A DNA stretch of 64,000 nt from Mucilaginibacter aquariorum (GCF_024498135.1 NZ_JANHOH010000002.1:744001-808000), one strand, 5' to 3'; numbered from the stretch's first letter, positions 36,398 through 46,782 are shown. Translations and numbers: made by a program. The notes: a model not told the origin generated them from the letters alone.

Positions 36398-39100
36398 ATG
36401 GCCATTCCATATCCGCTGAAAGATGCATATCGCTTAACTGCTGAGGAGGTAATCCAAATAATCCGCACGGATAGATCTACAGGATTGAGCCAACGGGAAG
36501 CGTTGAAACGTATTAAAATATTTGGCCCGAATAGTTATCAAACCCGGCGCCAGAAAAGTTGGCGGCTTATCCTGGCGGAGCAGTTTACCGGCCCCATCGT
36601 ATATCTGTTGATCTTTGGTGCGGCGATATCCTTATATTTTAAAGATATGTTAGACGCTGTTGCCATAGCGTCCGTTATCCTGATCAATGCATTTATCGGG
36701 TTCGTAATGGAGCTGCAGGCGCGCAGTTCTATGAATGCACTAAAAAAAATGGATGTTACCATTACCAGGGTAATTCGTGACGGGCAGCTACTAAATATAC
36801 CGTCAGAGCAACTGGTGCCCGGAGATGTCATGAAACTTGAGGCCGGTGACATCGTGCCCGCGGATGGCCGTTTAATAGAATTACATCAATTGCAATGTGA
36901 CGAAGCTTCCCTTACCGGTGAGTCATTTCCGGCTGTTAAGCAAGCCGGGGAAATAGTCGGAGACGCCCCTTTGGGCGACCGTCATAATATGGTATTTAAG
37001 GGTACATCGGTGGTAAACGGGAATGCGACAGCGGTAGTAACCGGTACCGGAGCCGCTACTGAACTGGGTACAATTACGTCATTGGTTGAAAGTTCACCCG
37101 AAACTGCCACGCCACTTGACAAAAAATTGAATGGTTTAAGCCGAAAACTGATCGGAATCACGCTCGCCATGACCGGGGTGTTCGCGGTTACCGGCGTTAT
37201 TCAGGGAAAAAAGGCACTGCTCATCATAGAGACCTCGATTGCCCTGGCTGTGGCAGCTATACCTGAAGGGTTACCAATAGTGGCAACTGTTGCCTTATCC
37301 CATGGTATGCTGCTGATGGCCCGGCGCAATGCTATTGTGAAGAAGCTGTCGGCGGTGGAGACGCTTGGAAGTACAAGCGTAATATTGACAGACAAAACGG
37401 GCACGTTGACAGAAAATACCATATCTGCCGATACTTTTGTCTTTCCGGAGGAGACCATCAGAATAGGTATAACGGATAAAGTCTCGTTCCTTCATCATGG
37501 TGAAACGCAAAACAGCAGCGAAAACTTAGAAAAGCTGTTACTGGCCGGCTATTTATGTAATAACGCCGTAGCTACAAAATCAGGGCCGGATGACGGGGAA
37601 AAGCACTACTCCGGCGACCCGGTTGAAATAGCTCTTTTGAAATTAGCAAATGCAGCCAAATTAAATACCGCAGAATTAAGCAAAGCCTACCAGCGTATTG
37701 GAGAGGTTCCGTTTAGTTCCGATATCATGATGATGGGTACCCTTCACCGAAACCCGACCGGGTATTTTGTAGCCGCCAAAGGTTCTGTTGAGCACCTGCT
37801 GCAGAAGTGTAGCAGGGTGCAGCTGGGCCCGGTTATTCATAAGCTGGATGAAACCAGGCGAAGCCAGATCCTTCAGCAATCAGCAGATATGGCTGATGAC
37901 GGCCTCCGGGTCCTTGCTTTCGCTTATAAAGCAGGCCTCGAAAAAAATGACGAGAGCAGTTTTTTTAACGATCTGGTGTACCTGGGTATGATGGGCTTTC
38001 TTGATCCGCCCCGGATGGATATCAGGGCCGCCATAACTGCATGCAGAAACGCGGGCATAAAAGTGGTGATGATTACCGGGGATCACCCGCGCACCGCGCT
38101 TCATATTGCCAGGAAAGTTGGTTTGATAGACGAGCATGATAAAAACGTTATCACAGGGAAGGAGTTACCCCAAACGGAGGACTTAACGGATGAATGGAAG
38201 CAAAGGATCTTATCTACAGCAGTTTTCGCCCGTACAAGCCCCAAACAGAAATTGGACATAGCGGTTATTTTTCAAAAATCCGGGCAGATCGTAGCCATGA
38301 CAGGTGACGGGATAAATGATGCACCCGCGTTGAAAAAAGCCGATGTAAGTATCGCCATGGGCATGAGGGGAACCGATGTGGCAAAAGAGACGGCCAGTAT
38401 CATATTAAAGGATGACTCATTTACCTCAATTGCGGAGGCGGTATCACATGGGCGTGAAATATTCAGGAATATACAAAAATTTGTCATTTATCTGTTATCC
38501 TGTAATTTAAGTGAAATATTTATAGTGACTATTTTAGGTATCATTACACCGGCATCTACCTTATTACCCTTACAGATTCTCTTTTTGAATATGCTGACGG
38601 ATATCTTTCCTGCATTAGCTCTTGGGCTGGGTACGGGTGACAAAACGGTGATGCAGGGCGGTCCCAGAGACCCCAAAAAAGATATTGTTACTGACAGAAC
38701 CTGGCTGGTTATCGCCTTATACGCAGCTGTGATGACGCTTTCCGTAACCATAGCCGTATTATATTGCAGATATTTAATTACTGATGACAGCCAGCTGCTC
38801 AATAATACGGCATTCGTTACCCTGACCTTTGGTCAGCTTTTTCATGTCTTTAATATGTCTTCCCTGCGTTCGGACCCGGTGTGTAACGAAATCACCTTAA
38901 ACAAGTTTGTATGGCTTGCATTGCTTTTGTGTGCCGCCATTGTTGTTTTGGTCTTTAATGTAGAACAACTTCGTCTCGTATTAAGCTTGAGCATTCTGCC
39001 TTTTAAAATATGGCTGGTTTCGATTATCGCCAGTTTATTGCCGCTCTTAACGATTCAGTCCTGCCGCCTTATAGCAGCAAACCGTAAGAAGAAGAGCTGA
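36398..39100 (+). CDS. P2-type cation-transporting ATPase (Ca2+-ATPase-like)
   Basis: 900 residues, inner membrane. All P-type hallmarks are present: actuator loop DEASLTGES (168-176), helix-4 motif PEGLP (289-293) as in P2 pumps, phosphorylation motif DKTGT with Asp332, the KGSVEHLL nucleotide-domain segment, TGDHPRTA and hinge GDGINDAPALKKADVSIAMG. The C-terminal helices follow P2A/P2B topology. PEGLP favours Ca2+ or a monovalent cation; the substrate is not certain. It follows a Usp gene, an association that suggests ion balance during stress. It ends one base before the convergent AI-2E-family gene. Confidence 0.93.
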   Translation: MAIPYPLKDAYRLTAEEVIQIIRTDRSTGLSQREALKRIKIFGPNSYQTRRQKSWRLILAEQFTGPIVYLLIFGAAISLYFKDMLDAVAIASVILINAFIGFVMELQARSSMNALKKMDVTITRVIRDGQLLNIPSEQLVPGDVMKLEAGDIVPADGRLIELHQLQCDEASLTGESFPAVKQAGEIVGDAPLGDRHNMVFKGTSVVNGNATAVVTGTGAATELGTITSLVESSPETATPLDKKLNGLSRKLIGITLAMTGVFAVTGVIQGKKALLIIETSIALAVAAIPEGLPIVATVALSHGMLLMARRNAIVKKLSAVETLGSTSVILTDKTGTLTENTISADTFVFPEETIRIGITDKVSFLHHGETQNSSENLEKLLLAGYLCNNAVATKSGPDDGEKHYSGDPVEIALLKLANAAKLNTAELSKAYQRIGEVPFSSDIMMMGTLHRNPTGYFVAAKGSVEHLLQKCSRVQLGPVIHKLDETRRSQILQQSADMADDGLRVLAFAYKAGLEKNDESSFFNDLVYLGMMGFLDPPRMDIRAAITACRNAGIKVVMITGDHPRTALHIARKVGLIDEHDKNVITGKELPQTEDLTDEWKQRILSTAVFARTSPKQKLDIAVIFQKSGQIVAMTGDGINDAPALKKADVSIAMGMRGTDVAKETASIILKDDSFTSIAEAVSHGREIFRNIQKFVIYLLSCNLSEIFIVTILGIITPASTLLPLQILFLNMLTDIFPALALGLGTGDKTVMQGGPRDPKKDIVTDRTWLVIALYAAVMTLSVTIAVLYCRYLITDDSQLLNNTAFVTLTFGQLFHVFNMSSLRSDPVCNEITLNKFVWLALLLCAAIVVLVFNVEQLRLVLSLSILPFKIWLVSIIASLLPLLTIQSCRLIAANRKKKS

Positions 39101-39101
39101 A

Positions 39102-40169
39102 TTATCCTGCTTTGATCGGGCTTTTTACAGGTCGCTCATCGCCAAGCAAATAGCCCCATTGTTTGTATTGGACAGAATGATCAAATACGATTTTTAAAAC
39201 GGATAGGACGGGCATCGCCAGAAACATGCCCGATAGACCAGCCATTGAACCCGCAGCGATGATTCCTACTATGGATGCAAGCGGGTTGATCTTTACCTGT
39301 GAACCCACAATCCTGGGCATGAGGATGTTATTATCTAATAACTGTACAAAAGTTATAGCACCGAGTACAACGAGTATATCGGTAATATTTTCTGATGAAG
39401 CTAATGTGATCAAGACTCCCAAAATATTACCAATAAGCGCCCCCAGGTAGGGTATGAGATTTAAAAGAGCAAATAAGAGACCAATAAGCAGCGCATTTTT
39501 GATTCCGAACAGCATTAGTACCCCTCCAAGCAGGATAATGATATAAGTGATCTGGATAAGCAGGCCTATAAGATAACTTTTGACGATTTTTTCGGTTTGC
39601 CTGATGCTGTCCTCAACATTGTCATGTTCTGTTTTCCTGAACCACATCAAAACAAATTTTAGAAAGACGTTCCGGTACAACAGGATGAGGTAGATATAAA
39701 CAGGAAGCAGCGCCAAAAAGATCAATGCACCGGATAATGACCCTGCCGCGCCTCTCAGCAGGCTACCCATCGAGCTGAACAGTTTGCTGCTCTGTTCATT
39801 GACGAAGTTCAATTGTTCTGCCGGGGAAAGCCCAAATGAATTACTGATCCAGATACTTAAGTTATCTAAGTGTTTGTTTACCGTATGTTGAATTTGCGGA
39901 AAATCATCTACAAGCGCACTTACCTGGCTATAAAACAACCACATAATCAATCCCATAAAGACGGTTAATAACAATATGGGCAGGAAAATGGCGATTGCTT
40001 CGGGGAACTTCCATTTCCGGAAAAAACGAAATACAGGCAGCAAAACCAGGCTGAAAAAAAACGCCATTATTAAGGGCATTATTACCGTGTTACCCAGCAC
40101 GACGATAGTACCGGCCAGGAACAAACCTAAAAGCTCGATGGACCGTTTAACGGTTATGGGAAATTCCAT
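39102..40169 (-). CDS. AI-2E/PerM-family membrane transporter
   Basis: 355 residues, about seven or eight membrane segments, with the family pattern: two N-terminal helices (LLGLFLAGTIVVLGNTVIMPLIMAFFFSLVLLPVF), a soluble stretch (about 85-135), then LIGLLIQITYIIILLGGVLM, LLNLIPYLGALIGNILGVLI and the C-terminal DNNILMPRIVGSQVKINPLASIVGIIAAG block. Members export quorum signals or act as ion antiporters; this one cannot be assigned. ATG start at 40169. Confidence 0.9.
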   Translation of the reverse strand: MEFPITVKRSIELLGLFLAGTIVVLGNTVIMPLIMAFFFSLVLLPVFRFFRKWKFPEAIAIFLPILLLTVFMGLIMWLFYSQVSALVDDFPQIQHTVNKHLDNLSIWISNSFGLSPAEQLNFVNEQSSKLFSSMGSLLRGAAGSLSGALIFLALLPVYIYLILLYRNVFLKFVLMWFRKTEHDNVEDSIRQTEKIVKSYLIGLLIQITYIIILLGGVLMLFGIKNALLIGLLFALLNLIPYLGALIGNILGVLITLASSENITDILVVLGAITFVQLLDNNILMPRIVGSQVKINPLASIVGIIAAGSMAGLSGMFLAMPVLSVLKIVFDHSVQYKQWGYLLGDERPVKSPIKAG

Positions 40170-40501
40170 AAGTTTATGTTTTAATTGAAAATTATCTTTC
40201 GCCGGCTGGAATTTACGGTAAATGATTTAGATTGTAATAAGCCATCTCCATTCCGGCTGCCATCCTGAACGGTGAAAGCGCAGTCAATCTTGTTCGTCAA
40301 GTTCAATTCCATCTCCTTTTACGCACATTATTTGAGTAAGATTTCGCATACGCGGTAACAATAACGGGAAGGTAATCATGAATATGTATACACATTGTGA
40401 GTAATTTTGCTTAAGGGTTAACGATTTGATAATCAATTAAATATTATAGCAGGCCAGCTGCGGATTCAGTAAATTAGTATTCACATTAAAACTGATTTAT
40501 C
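40170..40501. other. Divergent intergenic region upstream of NHL lipoprotein genes
   Basis: 332 bases with no gene. A TAATTTTG box at 40402-40409 may serve the rightward NHL lipoprotein operon (ATG at 40502). No Crp/Fnr palindrome was seen. Confidence 0.4.
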
Positions 40502-41569
40502 ATGAGAACGGTATTGGGTAAATCCCGGTTGCTGCTGCTGATTGGATTCGGCCTGTTCCCCTGTTTGCAGAGCTGTAAAAAAGATCTGGGTATTGCTCCG
40601 GAAGCTCCGTTGGGTAATTCTGCAGCAACCGACACCGGGGTAAGGGTGTCCACCTATGCAGGCTCCACCCAGGGCTATGTAGACGGGCCCGTTTCATCGG
40701 CCCAATTTATGCTCGCCAGTTACCTGTGCATGGGGCCGGACAGCGCCCTGTACGTGGCTGATGATAATCGCATACGCAAGATTGGCAAAAATGGAGACGT
40801 TTCTACTCTCGCAGGAGGGGCAACCAAACCGTCCGGCGAACCTCCGCTTGACGGGACAGGTACGCAGGCGGCCTTCGTGGAGATCGGCTCTATGACTATA
40901 GCACCGACAGGACTCATCTATATATCTGAAGGCTTCTATGCGAGAACAGTGAGCCAGCAGGGACAGGTACTTACCCTGGGTTACGGGTTTGGCCCCAATG
41001 ATGTAGTGTTAGCCGCGGCACCGGACAACACCTTGTATGGCAGCCAAACTGACTATTCTTCTGTCCATGTACCCGTTTCAATCGTCCAGAGAAGGCTGAC
41101 GGGTGAGGTGATAAGAAGTGAAGCTTTAGAATGGAACCAATATGTTCTTTCCATGATCGTTGCCCGGAATAATGCAATTTACATTTTAGCGTCAACCGCT
41201 TCCGGGGACCGGCTTTATAAAATTACCGACAGCAAAATTTACCCGGTAGCACTGGCACCAGTAACACTGGTCAGGCGCGAAAAAGCGACCTACGGGGTTC
41301 AGGTTGACGCCATTCAATACAGCGGGGCGTATGATCGCCTGGCTGTAGCCGCCGACGGAACAGTGTATATTGCCGGACAGCACCAGATCTGGAAGGTGAC
41401 GCCCGGGGGCACACTCTCTATATTGGCCGGCAGCACCGAAGCTGGCTATGAGGATGGCCCCGCCGCGCAAGCCCGCTTCCAGCAGATCTTTGCACTCGAA
41501 CTGGCCGATAATGATGGCGTGCTGTACGTGAGTGATGACTTCCGCATCCGCAGGATCATGCTGAAATAG
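40502..41569 (+). CDS. NHL-repeat (beta-propeller) lipoprotein 1
   Basis: 355 residues. Lipoprotein signal with lipobox LQSC (Cys about 23), followed by Lys-Lys-Asp. The mature part is a series of NHL-type propeller blades: VSTYAGSTQGYVDGPVSSAQF, ALYVADDNRIRKI, TLAGGATKPSGE and a last blade LAGSTEAGYEDGPAAQARF...LYVSDDFRIRRI. Likely a surface protein binding other proteins or glycans; no catalytic motif. The next gene (24 bases on) is a tandem paralogue, and a third copy is at 54549. Confidence 0.85.
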   Translation: MRTVLGKSRLLLLIGFGLFPCLQSCKKDLGIAPEAPLGNSAATDTGVRVSTYAGSTQGYVDGPVSSAQFMLASYLCMGPDSALYVADDNRIRKIGKNGDVSTLAGGATKPSGEPPLDGTGTQAAFVEIGSMTIAPTGLIYISEGFYARTVSQQGQVLTLGYGFGPNDVVLAAAPDNTLYGSQTDYSSVHVPVSIVQRRLTGEVIRSEALEWNQYVLSMIVARNNAIYILASTASGDRLYKITDSKIYPVALAPVTLVRREKATYGVQVDAIQYSGAYDRLAVAADGTVYIAGQHQIWKVTPGGTLSILAGSTEAGYEDGPAAQARFQQIFALELADNDGVLYVSDDFRIRRIMLK

Positions 41570-41593
41570 TTGTCAACTTAAAACTAATGAACC

Positions 41594-42700
41594 ATGCATA
41601 TGAAAAGATTTCAATCTCCATCAGGCCTGCTGCTTGCAGGGCTGGTGCTGCTTATAGCGCTGCAGGGCTGCGAGAAGGAAAAGTTGACTGCAGTTTCTTC
41701 CGGCCTTCTCTCCGGCGCTGCTGTAACTGCCCCCGGTTCGGCCATGGTTTCCACCTATGCAGGCTGCACACAGGGTTACCTGGACGGGCAGGCCACTAAG
41801 GCCATGTTCAATCAGATCAGCCAGTTGGTGAAAGGTCCGGATGGGATACTGTATGTGGCTGATTACAACGTGATCCGCAAGATCACAAACGATGGCGTGG
41901 TCTCCACTCTGGCAGGCTGTTATACCAGCACCAGCTCCCGGGACGGCCAGGGCCAAAATGCCTACTTTACGCATATCACCGGTTTGACATTGACGCCGGA
42001 CAATAGACTTTTTGCGATAGACAGAGAGGCCGATCCGTTTAGTACTTCAAATCTTCAAAGTAAGCTGCGGAAGATCACATTAGATGGTAATGTATATACC
42101 CTGACACTATCGCAAACTGGCAACGAATTTACCTTTAATGAGGGCACCCTGGATGCCGGGCCAGATAATTCGCTCTATCTTCTTGTAAACAGAAGCGGCG
42201 TTTGGAGGATATATGGCCAAGCGATAGCAGAAAATATTGAATACAGAATTCAGACGATGTCAGGCAACTTTACCTTACAATACAAATCTATTGCTGTGGG
42301 TAGAGACAGCGCCGTTTACCTGATGACAACGGGTAACGAAATCTACAAAAAAACATTCAAGGATATAATTAAAAACTATCCTGCGGGAGGGCTATCGTTG
42401 TCCAAAACTGTGCCCAGGAGAGTGACTGCCAATACGGTAAAATCGGATACTACCTCCATTTATCGCGATGCGCTGGCCATTGCGGCTGATGGTACCGTGT
42501 ACTTTACCGATGGGCTGGTAATTCGGGTATTGCAGACCGACGGCAGCGTTTCCCTGCTGGCTGGCAGCACAGCAGGCTATGTGGACGGTCCCGCGGCGCA
42601 GGCTAAGTTTGAGAACATCCTGTCGCTGGAGCTGGCCGATAACGATACGGTTCTCTATGTAGCTGACAACTTCCGGATACGAAAAATTACTTTAAATTAA
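41594..42700 (+). CDS. NHL-repeat (beta-propeller) lipoprotein 2
   Basis: 368 residues, tandem paralogue of 40502. Lipobox LQGC (Cys about 26), then EKEK. Propeller blades include VSTYAGCTQGYLDGQATKAMF, LYVADYNVIRKITNDG, VSTLAGCYTSTSSRDGQG and a final LAGSTAGYVDGPAAQAKF...LYVADNFRIRKI, nearly identical to the last blade of copy 1. An ATG two codons later (41600) is an alternative start. Same operon as copy 1. Confidence 0.85.
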   Translation: MHMKRFQSPSGLLLAGLVLLIALQGCEKEKLTAVSSGLLSGAAVTAPGSAMVSTYAGCTQGYLDGQATKAMFNQISQLVKGPDGILYVADYNVIRKITNDGVVSTLAGCYTSTSSRDGQGQNAYFTHITGLTLTPDNRLFAIDREADPFSTSNLQSKLRKITLDGNVYTLTLSQTGNEFTFNEGTLDAGPDNSLYLLVNRSGVWRIYGQAIAENIEYRIQTMSGNFTLQYKSIAVGRDSAVYLMTTGNEIYKKTFKDIIKNYPAGGLSLSKTVPRRVTANTVKSDTTSIYRDALAIAADGTVYFTDGLVIRVLQTDGSVSLLAGSTAGYVDGPAAQAKFENILSLELADNDTVLYVADNFRIRKITLN

Positions 42701-43055
42701 AGAATGGCGGCTTTTGCGGCAGGATGATATCCGGCAGCGTTTCCGGCACGCTGCCTCAGGCCAGCTCCGGTTGGGTTGGCAGCGCCTGGTAGCCTCACTG
42801 TACCGTAGCTCAATGGGGCCCGCCGGGGCAATCAAGTAATAACCCGGCAATATTCCCATTAGTTTTATAATTTCACTTTAAGATTTTCCTCCATTAACTG
42901 AATAGTCATTAAAAATGATTTAAAGTCATTCTCATTCATTTCTCCCATTCATTTCCCGTTCACAATTTTTACTGCTCTTTCTACCATGGGAATCAAGGTC
43001 CCACTGGAACGGTGATCAGGCACAAATAGCACTATTTAGTAGCTGAAATTCTCCT
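42701..43055. other. Convergent intergenic region with hairpin
   Basis: 355 bases without a gene. A hairpin GGCAGCGT-TTCCGGC-ACGCTGCC (42733-42755) may end the NHL transcript though no T-run follows. At 42905-42960 there is an AT-rich patch with repeated CATTCATTTC units of unknown meaning. Confidence 0.35.
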
Positions 43056-44588
43056 TCAGCCGCTCTGCGGTAATGAGAATCGCAGGGTGAAAGTGGTGCC
43101 CTGGCCGGGCCGGCTTTCAAAGCCTACAGATCCGTCCATGAGCGCCACGTACCGGGCGACGATATTCAGTCCCAGACCAGTGCCCTGAATGGTGCCTGTA
43201 TTCGCTGCCCGAAAAAAGGCGCTGAACAACTGCGGCTGATCCGCTTCCGGGATGCCGATCCCCTGGTCAGCCACGGAAAGGCGGCATTCACCCGGATTAA
43301 GCATGGTATCCATGCGAATCAAGGTTCCCTCTTCAGAATATTTGATCGCATTAGAGAGCAGATTGTGCAGGCAATGTTTCAGCAATTGCTGATCGAGCCG
43401 GACCAGTTCTGTTGTCCCGGTATGACAGTAGACGAGCCGCTGCCCCCGTTTAGCCAGTAACTGCATTTCGGCCACCGCTTCGCGGCAGAATTCTGCCAGG
43501 TCAAATTCTGCCAGCACCGCACTGACCTTTCCTGATTCCAACTTTTCCAGCGAAAGGAAATCACCCAGGACAGCAGTAAGGTCATTGACAGCATTATTGA
43601 TCTTGACGAGATGTTTTTCGATATGGGGGTTTTGGTAGGGCGATGCATATTTCTCGATCAGCGAAGCGGACAGTTTGATCGTGCTGAGCGGTGTCCGGAA
43701 TTCATGGGAGGCCATCGAGACAAAGCGGCTTTTGAGCTTTCCCAGCTCCTTTTCTTTTTGCAGGGCCTGATCCAGTTCGCCCGTGCGCCGCGCCACCATC
43801 TCTTCGAGATGTGTTGTATAAGACAATATTTGTTCCTCCGCAAGTTTCTGCCGGGTGATATCGCGGGCGATCTTCGAGGCACCGATGATCCTGCCCCGGG
43901 CGTCGCGCACTGGGGAAATCGTCAGGGAGATCGGGATAGCCTGTCCCGTTTTTGTCAGGCGGACGGTCTCAAAATGTTCAACTTTTTTACCCTCACTGAT
44001 GGCCTTGATGATCCGCTTTTCTTCGGCCAGCCGTTCGAGGGGTATGATGAGGCTGATGTGCCGCCCTATCGCCTCGGTGGCTTTATAGCCGAACATCCGC
44101 TCCGCACCCCTGTTCCAACTGGTGATACGTCCGTCCAGGTCTTTGGCAACGATCGCGTCATCCGATGATTCAATAATAGCAGCAAGCAGCGCCTGTTCTC
44201 TTTCGGAACTCCGTTGCGCAGTGATGTCGCTGAGTGTGTGGATCGCGCCGTCATAAGCTCCGGTCTCGTCACGAATCGCCACGGAAGTGACCAGAATATG
44301 GCGGTCCCCGCCGTTAGGCAGCAGAAAGCGGATCTCCTGACGGACACCTTCGGCATGATGCTTGATCCCCTGCGTTACGGGTCTATACCCGGCGTTGATC
44401 CGGCGGCCTTCCCGGTCGAATTTTTCCAGGGACGGGTACCAGTCCTTGCTGCCTGTGGAGGGGATGACATCGAATAAAGATGCGGCCGCTGAGTTATATT
44501 CCACCAGTTCATCATTTCGGTCGCATATATATACCGCTACCGGAAGGAGCTCGGAATAATCGATCAAAGAGATGCGCTGCACACCCAT
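43056..44588 (-). CDS. PAS-domain sensor histidine kinase, soluble
   Basis: 510 residues with no membrane segment. Order: PAS 1 (about 10-125; VAVYICDRNDELVEYNSAA), PAS 2 (about 133-250; DAIVAKDLDGRITSWNRGAERMFGY), a short coiled coil, HisKA with phosphorylatable His295 in SMASHEFRTPLSTIKLS, and HATPase_c with N-box NAIKYS (413-418), G1 DQGIGIPE (441-448) and G2 GTGLGLNIV (469-477). No receiver is attached, so it likely signals to a separate response regulator; the receiver-only proteins at 708 and 23330 are candidates. No haem-binding motif can be called from sequence alone. ATG start at 44588. Confidence 0.93.
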   Translation of the reverse strand: MGVQRISLIDYSELLPVAVYICDRNDELVEYNSAAASLFDVIPSTGSKDWYPSLEKFDREGRRINAGYRPVTQGIKHHAEGVRQEIRFLLPNGGDRHILVTSVAIRDETGAYDGAIHTLSDITAQRSSEREQALLAAIIESSDDAIVAKDLDGRITSWNRGAERMFGYKATEAIGRHISLIIPLERLAEEKRIIKAISEGKKVEHFETVRLTKTGQAIPISLTISPVRDARGRIIGASKIARDITRQKLAEEQILSYTTHLEEMVARRTGELDQALQKEKELGKLKSRFVSMASHEFRTPLSTIKLSASLIEKYASPYQNPHIEKHLVKINNAVNDLTAVLGDFLSLEKLESGKVSAVLAEFDLAEFCREAVAEMQLLAKRGQRLVYCHTGTTELVRLDQQLLKHCLHNLLSNAIKYSEEGTLIRMDTMLNPGECRLSVADQGIGIPEADQPQLFSAFFRAANTGTIQGTGLGLNIVARYVALMDGSVGFESRPGQGTTFTLRFSLPQSG

Positions 44589-44833
44589 ACCAGGAGTTAA
44601 ATTGCTTATAAGCTAAATTACAAAACTTATGGGAGTTTAATTTAACTAAATAGTTATTTTAAGTATCTCGACCGCGCATGTGAGCGGACGACAGTCGAAG
44701 GCCCGACGAAAAAAAAACAACTCTTGTGCCTGCCCACGAGCGGCGCTTAAGGCAATGAAAGCTTGTCTATACCGACGGTAAAACGGTTTGGGTTTATCGG
44801 TCTGCGTTTATTCTCACAGAGGGGGCATGGGTA

Positions 44834-45592
44834 TCAGTAGGCAGTCCAGCCACCGTCGGCGGTCAGCACGGTCCCGTTGACGAAGGCTGACTTTTCTGAA
44901 GCCAGAAATAAGGCCAGTTCTGCAATCGCCTCCGGGCTGGCCGAAACCGGAGCATTGCCCGTACCGGCGTTCATTCTTTCAAAACCGAATGGCTGGGGTT
45001 CCATGCCATAAGTGATATTGGTCTTTACACCTCCGGGTGCAATCGCATTACACCGTATGTTCTTCCCTGCATACTGGTATCCGATATTCCTGGTCAGGCC
45101 AATCAGCGCATGCTTGGAGGCGGTATAAGCCGCGCCCGCGCGCCCGCCACGCAAACCGCCGATCGACGCAATATTGACAATTATCCCTGACCCTTTTTTC
45201 AAAAAAAACTTAACGGCTTCTCTGCAGGTGAAAAAGGGGCCGTTTAGATTTGTGCCGAGCACTTTTTCCCATAATTCATCCGTGACATCAGCGACCGGGG
45301 TAAAATTATCCATGATCCCGGCGTTATTGATCAGGATGTCCAGGGTTGCATAAGTTTCCATGACATAGTTGATGACCTGTTTTACGTCCGTTTGGCTGGA
45401 CATATCGGCTGCAAAGCATTTGACCGTCCCGCCTTTGGCGCTGATTTCGGCGGCAACGGCTTCCATGTTTTCCTGATGGATATCGGTTAATATGACTTTT
45501 GCGCCTTCTTCAGCGAAAAGTACTGCTATGGATTTCCCGATACCGGATCCGGTCCCGGTAACCAGGGCCACTTTTTGTCTTAGTAAATTCAT
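44834..45592 (-). CDS. Short-chain dehydrogenase/reductase (SDR)
   Basis: 252 residues, classical SDR: cofactor motif TGxxxGIG at 12-18, Asp37 after the second strand (favours NAD(H)), NNAG at 89-92, and the catalytic triad Ser143, Tyr156 and Lys160 (YTASK). Ends with VNGTVLTADGGWTAY as usual. The substrate is unknown. Its promoter has a Crp/Fnr palindrome in class II register at 45645. Single-gene unit. ATG start at 45592. Confidence 0.92.
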   Translation of the reverse strand: MNLLRQKVALVTGTGSGIGKSIAVLFAEEGAKVILTDIHQENMEAVAAEISAKGGTVKCFAADMSSQTDVKQVINYVMETYATLDILINNAGIMDNFTPVADVTDELWEKVLGTNLNGPFFTCREAVKFFLKKGSGIIVNIASIGGLRGGRAGAAYTASKHALIGLTRNIGYQYAGKNIRCNAIAPGGVKTNITYGMEPQPFGFERMNAGTGNAPVSASPEAIAELALFLASEKSAFVNGTVLTADGGWTAY

Positions 45593-45613
45593 AACTTTTA
45601 AATTAAGTCAATG

Positions 45614-45656
45614 CAAAGTTCCTTCACAGATAGGGTTTGAAATATGATTACGGTCA
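45614..45656 (-). promoter_or_regulatory. Crp/Fnr class II promoter of the SDR gene
   Basis: Perfect palindrome TGATTACGGTCA at 45645-45656 and a GAACTTTG box (one mismatch) from 45621 to 45614; centre-to-box 29.5 bp. The ATG is at 45592. Confidence 0.7.
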
Positions 45657-45768
45657 TAAAAAAGCATGATAAAGAATCTAAAGACTACCGCTATATTATG
45701 TCGTACACCAGACCGCTTTTAAAAGGCTATTATCAGAAACCTAACCGGGCATATGCCTACGGAGTTCA

Positions 45769-46386
45769 TTAACGGTTCCTCGCCTGATTTTTCATCATTG
45801 ATGCCAGCCGGCGAAGTTGCATAGCCCAATAGACACGGAAAACCCCGGCAGCGATAATGGACAGTCCGCTGAAGAGGAAAATATTCTCAATGCCAATGAT
45901 TGGACAGGCCAGCAGCAACGCTGCCATGAACACGACCACCAGGCCAGTGAATAATAAACGCCGCCAGTTGCCGAAACTGTAAGCGCGGACGTGAAGGGCG
46001 TCACCAATGGCCATACAGCCTTTATAGCATGTCCATAAGCCGATCACCAATGGCAGAAGAACAATAGTGATCAACGAATTATTAAACAGATATGCACCCG
46101 CAAAAAGGTCGAAGACCCCTGCAAGAAGCCACCAGCGCCAGCGTTTGCTTTCCAGGTTGGTCAGGGCAAACAAAATATCCAGAATACCGGTTCCGACAAT
46201 GCCGATGGCAAATACCCAGCTTAACGTGAGGTATGATTGGAAGGGGGAGTCGATTATCCATATGCCCACGCTGATCAGTAATAAACCCGTAGCCAGTAAT
46301 AACCACCAGTTCCGCAGGATATCGCGTATATCGTTAAAAAAATTAAATTTTATTTGTCGGGTATTTTCCGGTTCGGTTGTTTTCAT
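45769..46386 (-). CDS. HdeD-family membrane protein
   Basis: About 205 residues from the ATG at 46386 (MKTTEPENTRQ), giving the usual HdeD length; an in-frame ATG at 46437 would add 17 residues with no family match. Six hydrophobic segments are visible, beginning RNWWLLLATGLLLISVGIWII and including SWVFAIGIVGTGILDILFAL and WLLAGVFDLFAGAYLF, the family's repeated pairs. HdeD proteins are linked to acid and stress tolerance. It stands alone between the SDR gene and a 650-base spacer. Confidence 0.82.
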   Translation of the reverse strand: MKTTEPENTRQIKFNFFNDIRDILRNWWLLLATGLLLISVGIWIIDSPFQSYLTLSWVFAIGIVGTGILDILFALTNLESKRWRWWLLAGVFDLFAGAYLFNNSLITIVLLPLVIGLWTCYKGCMAIGDALHVRAYSFGNWRRLLFTGLVVVFMAALLLACPIIGIENIFLFSGLSIIAAGVFRVYWAMQLRRLASMMKNQARNR

Positions 46387-46689
46387 CGCTAAGTCTTGAT
46401 TTATTGTATAGCAGTTATTTATATTTTTTAGCATCATGCTGTCTTTACCGGTTTAAATTCACTACGATCCCGGGCTTGGGCTGTTCCGCTGTAGGATTTG
46501 TTGTCAAACTGACTAATATGCAGGCCTATTTTGTTTTATTAAACAATGTTAGGGCGCCCTGGCGTTATGAATTGCACTTAAGATGCCAAACAAATGAGTC
46601 CTGAACAGGAAAGTAGCATGTTTCTATGCCTGTCAGCCATCAGACCGCCTGCTTTGGAAACAGGAAGAAAACGATGATCAATAAAATGA

Positions 46690-46782
46690 TCATGCGATGG
46701 TAATTAAGCCGGCCAGGAATCTATGTTTCCGGGCCCAGGCTAGCCGCCGCTTTCGTGGCTGGATAAATGTTGTCTCTTTCAT
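46690..46782 (-). CDS. Candidate tiny cationic protein, 30 residues, with overlapping hydrophobic ORF
   Basis: An ATG at 46782 opens a 30-codon frame, MKETTFIQPRKRRLAWARKH at the start, very rich in Arg and Lys. Its stop overlaps (ATGA) the ATG of a 17-codon frame at 46693-46640 encoding a hydrophobic peptide (MIILLIIVFFLFPKQAV). Together they would look like a positive-inside, single-helix membrane protein split by one base. Two perfect Crp/Fnr palindromes lie just upstream. No homologue is recognised; the evidence is the promoter plus the amphipathic layout only. Confidence 0.35.
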   Translation of the reverse strand: MKETTFIQPRKRRLAWARKHRFLAGLITIA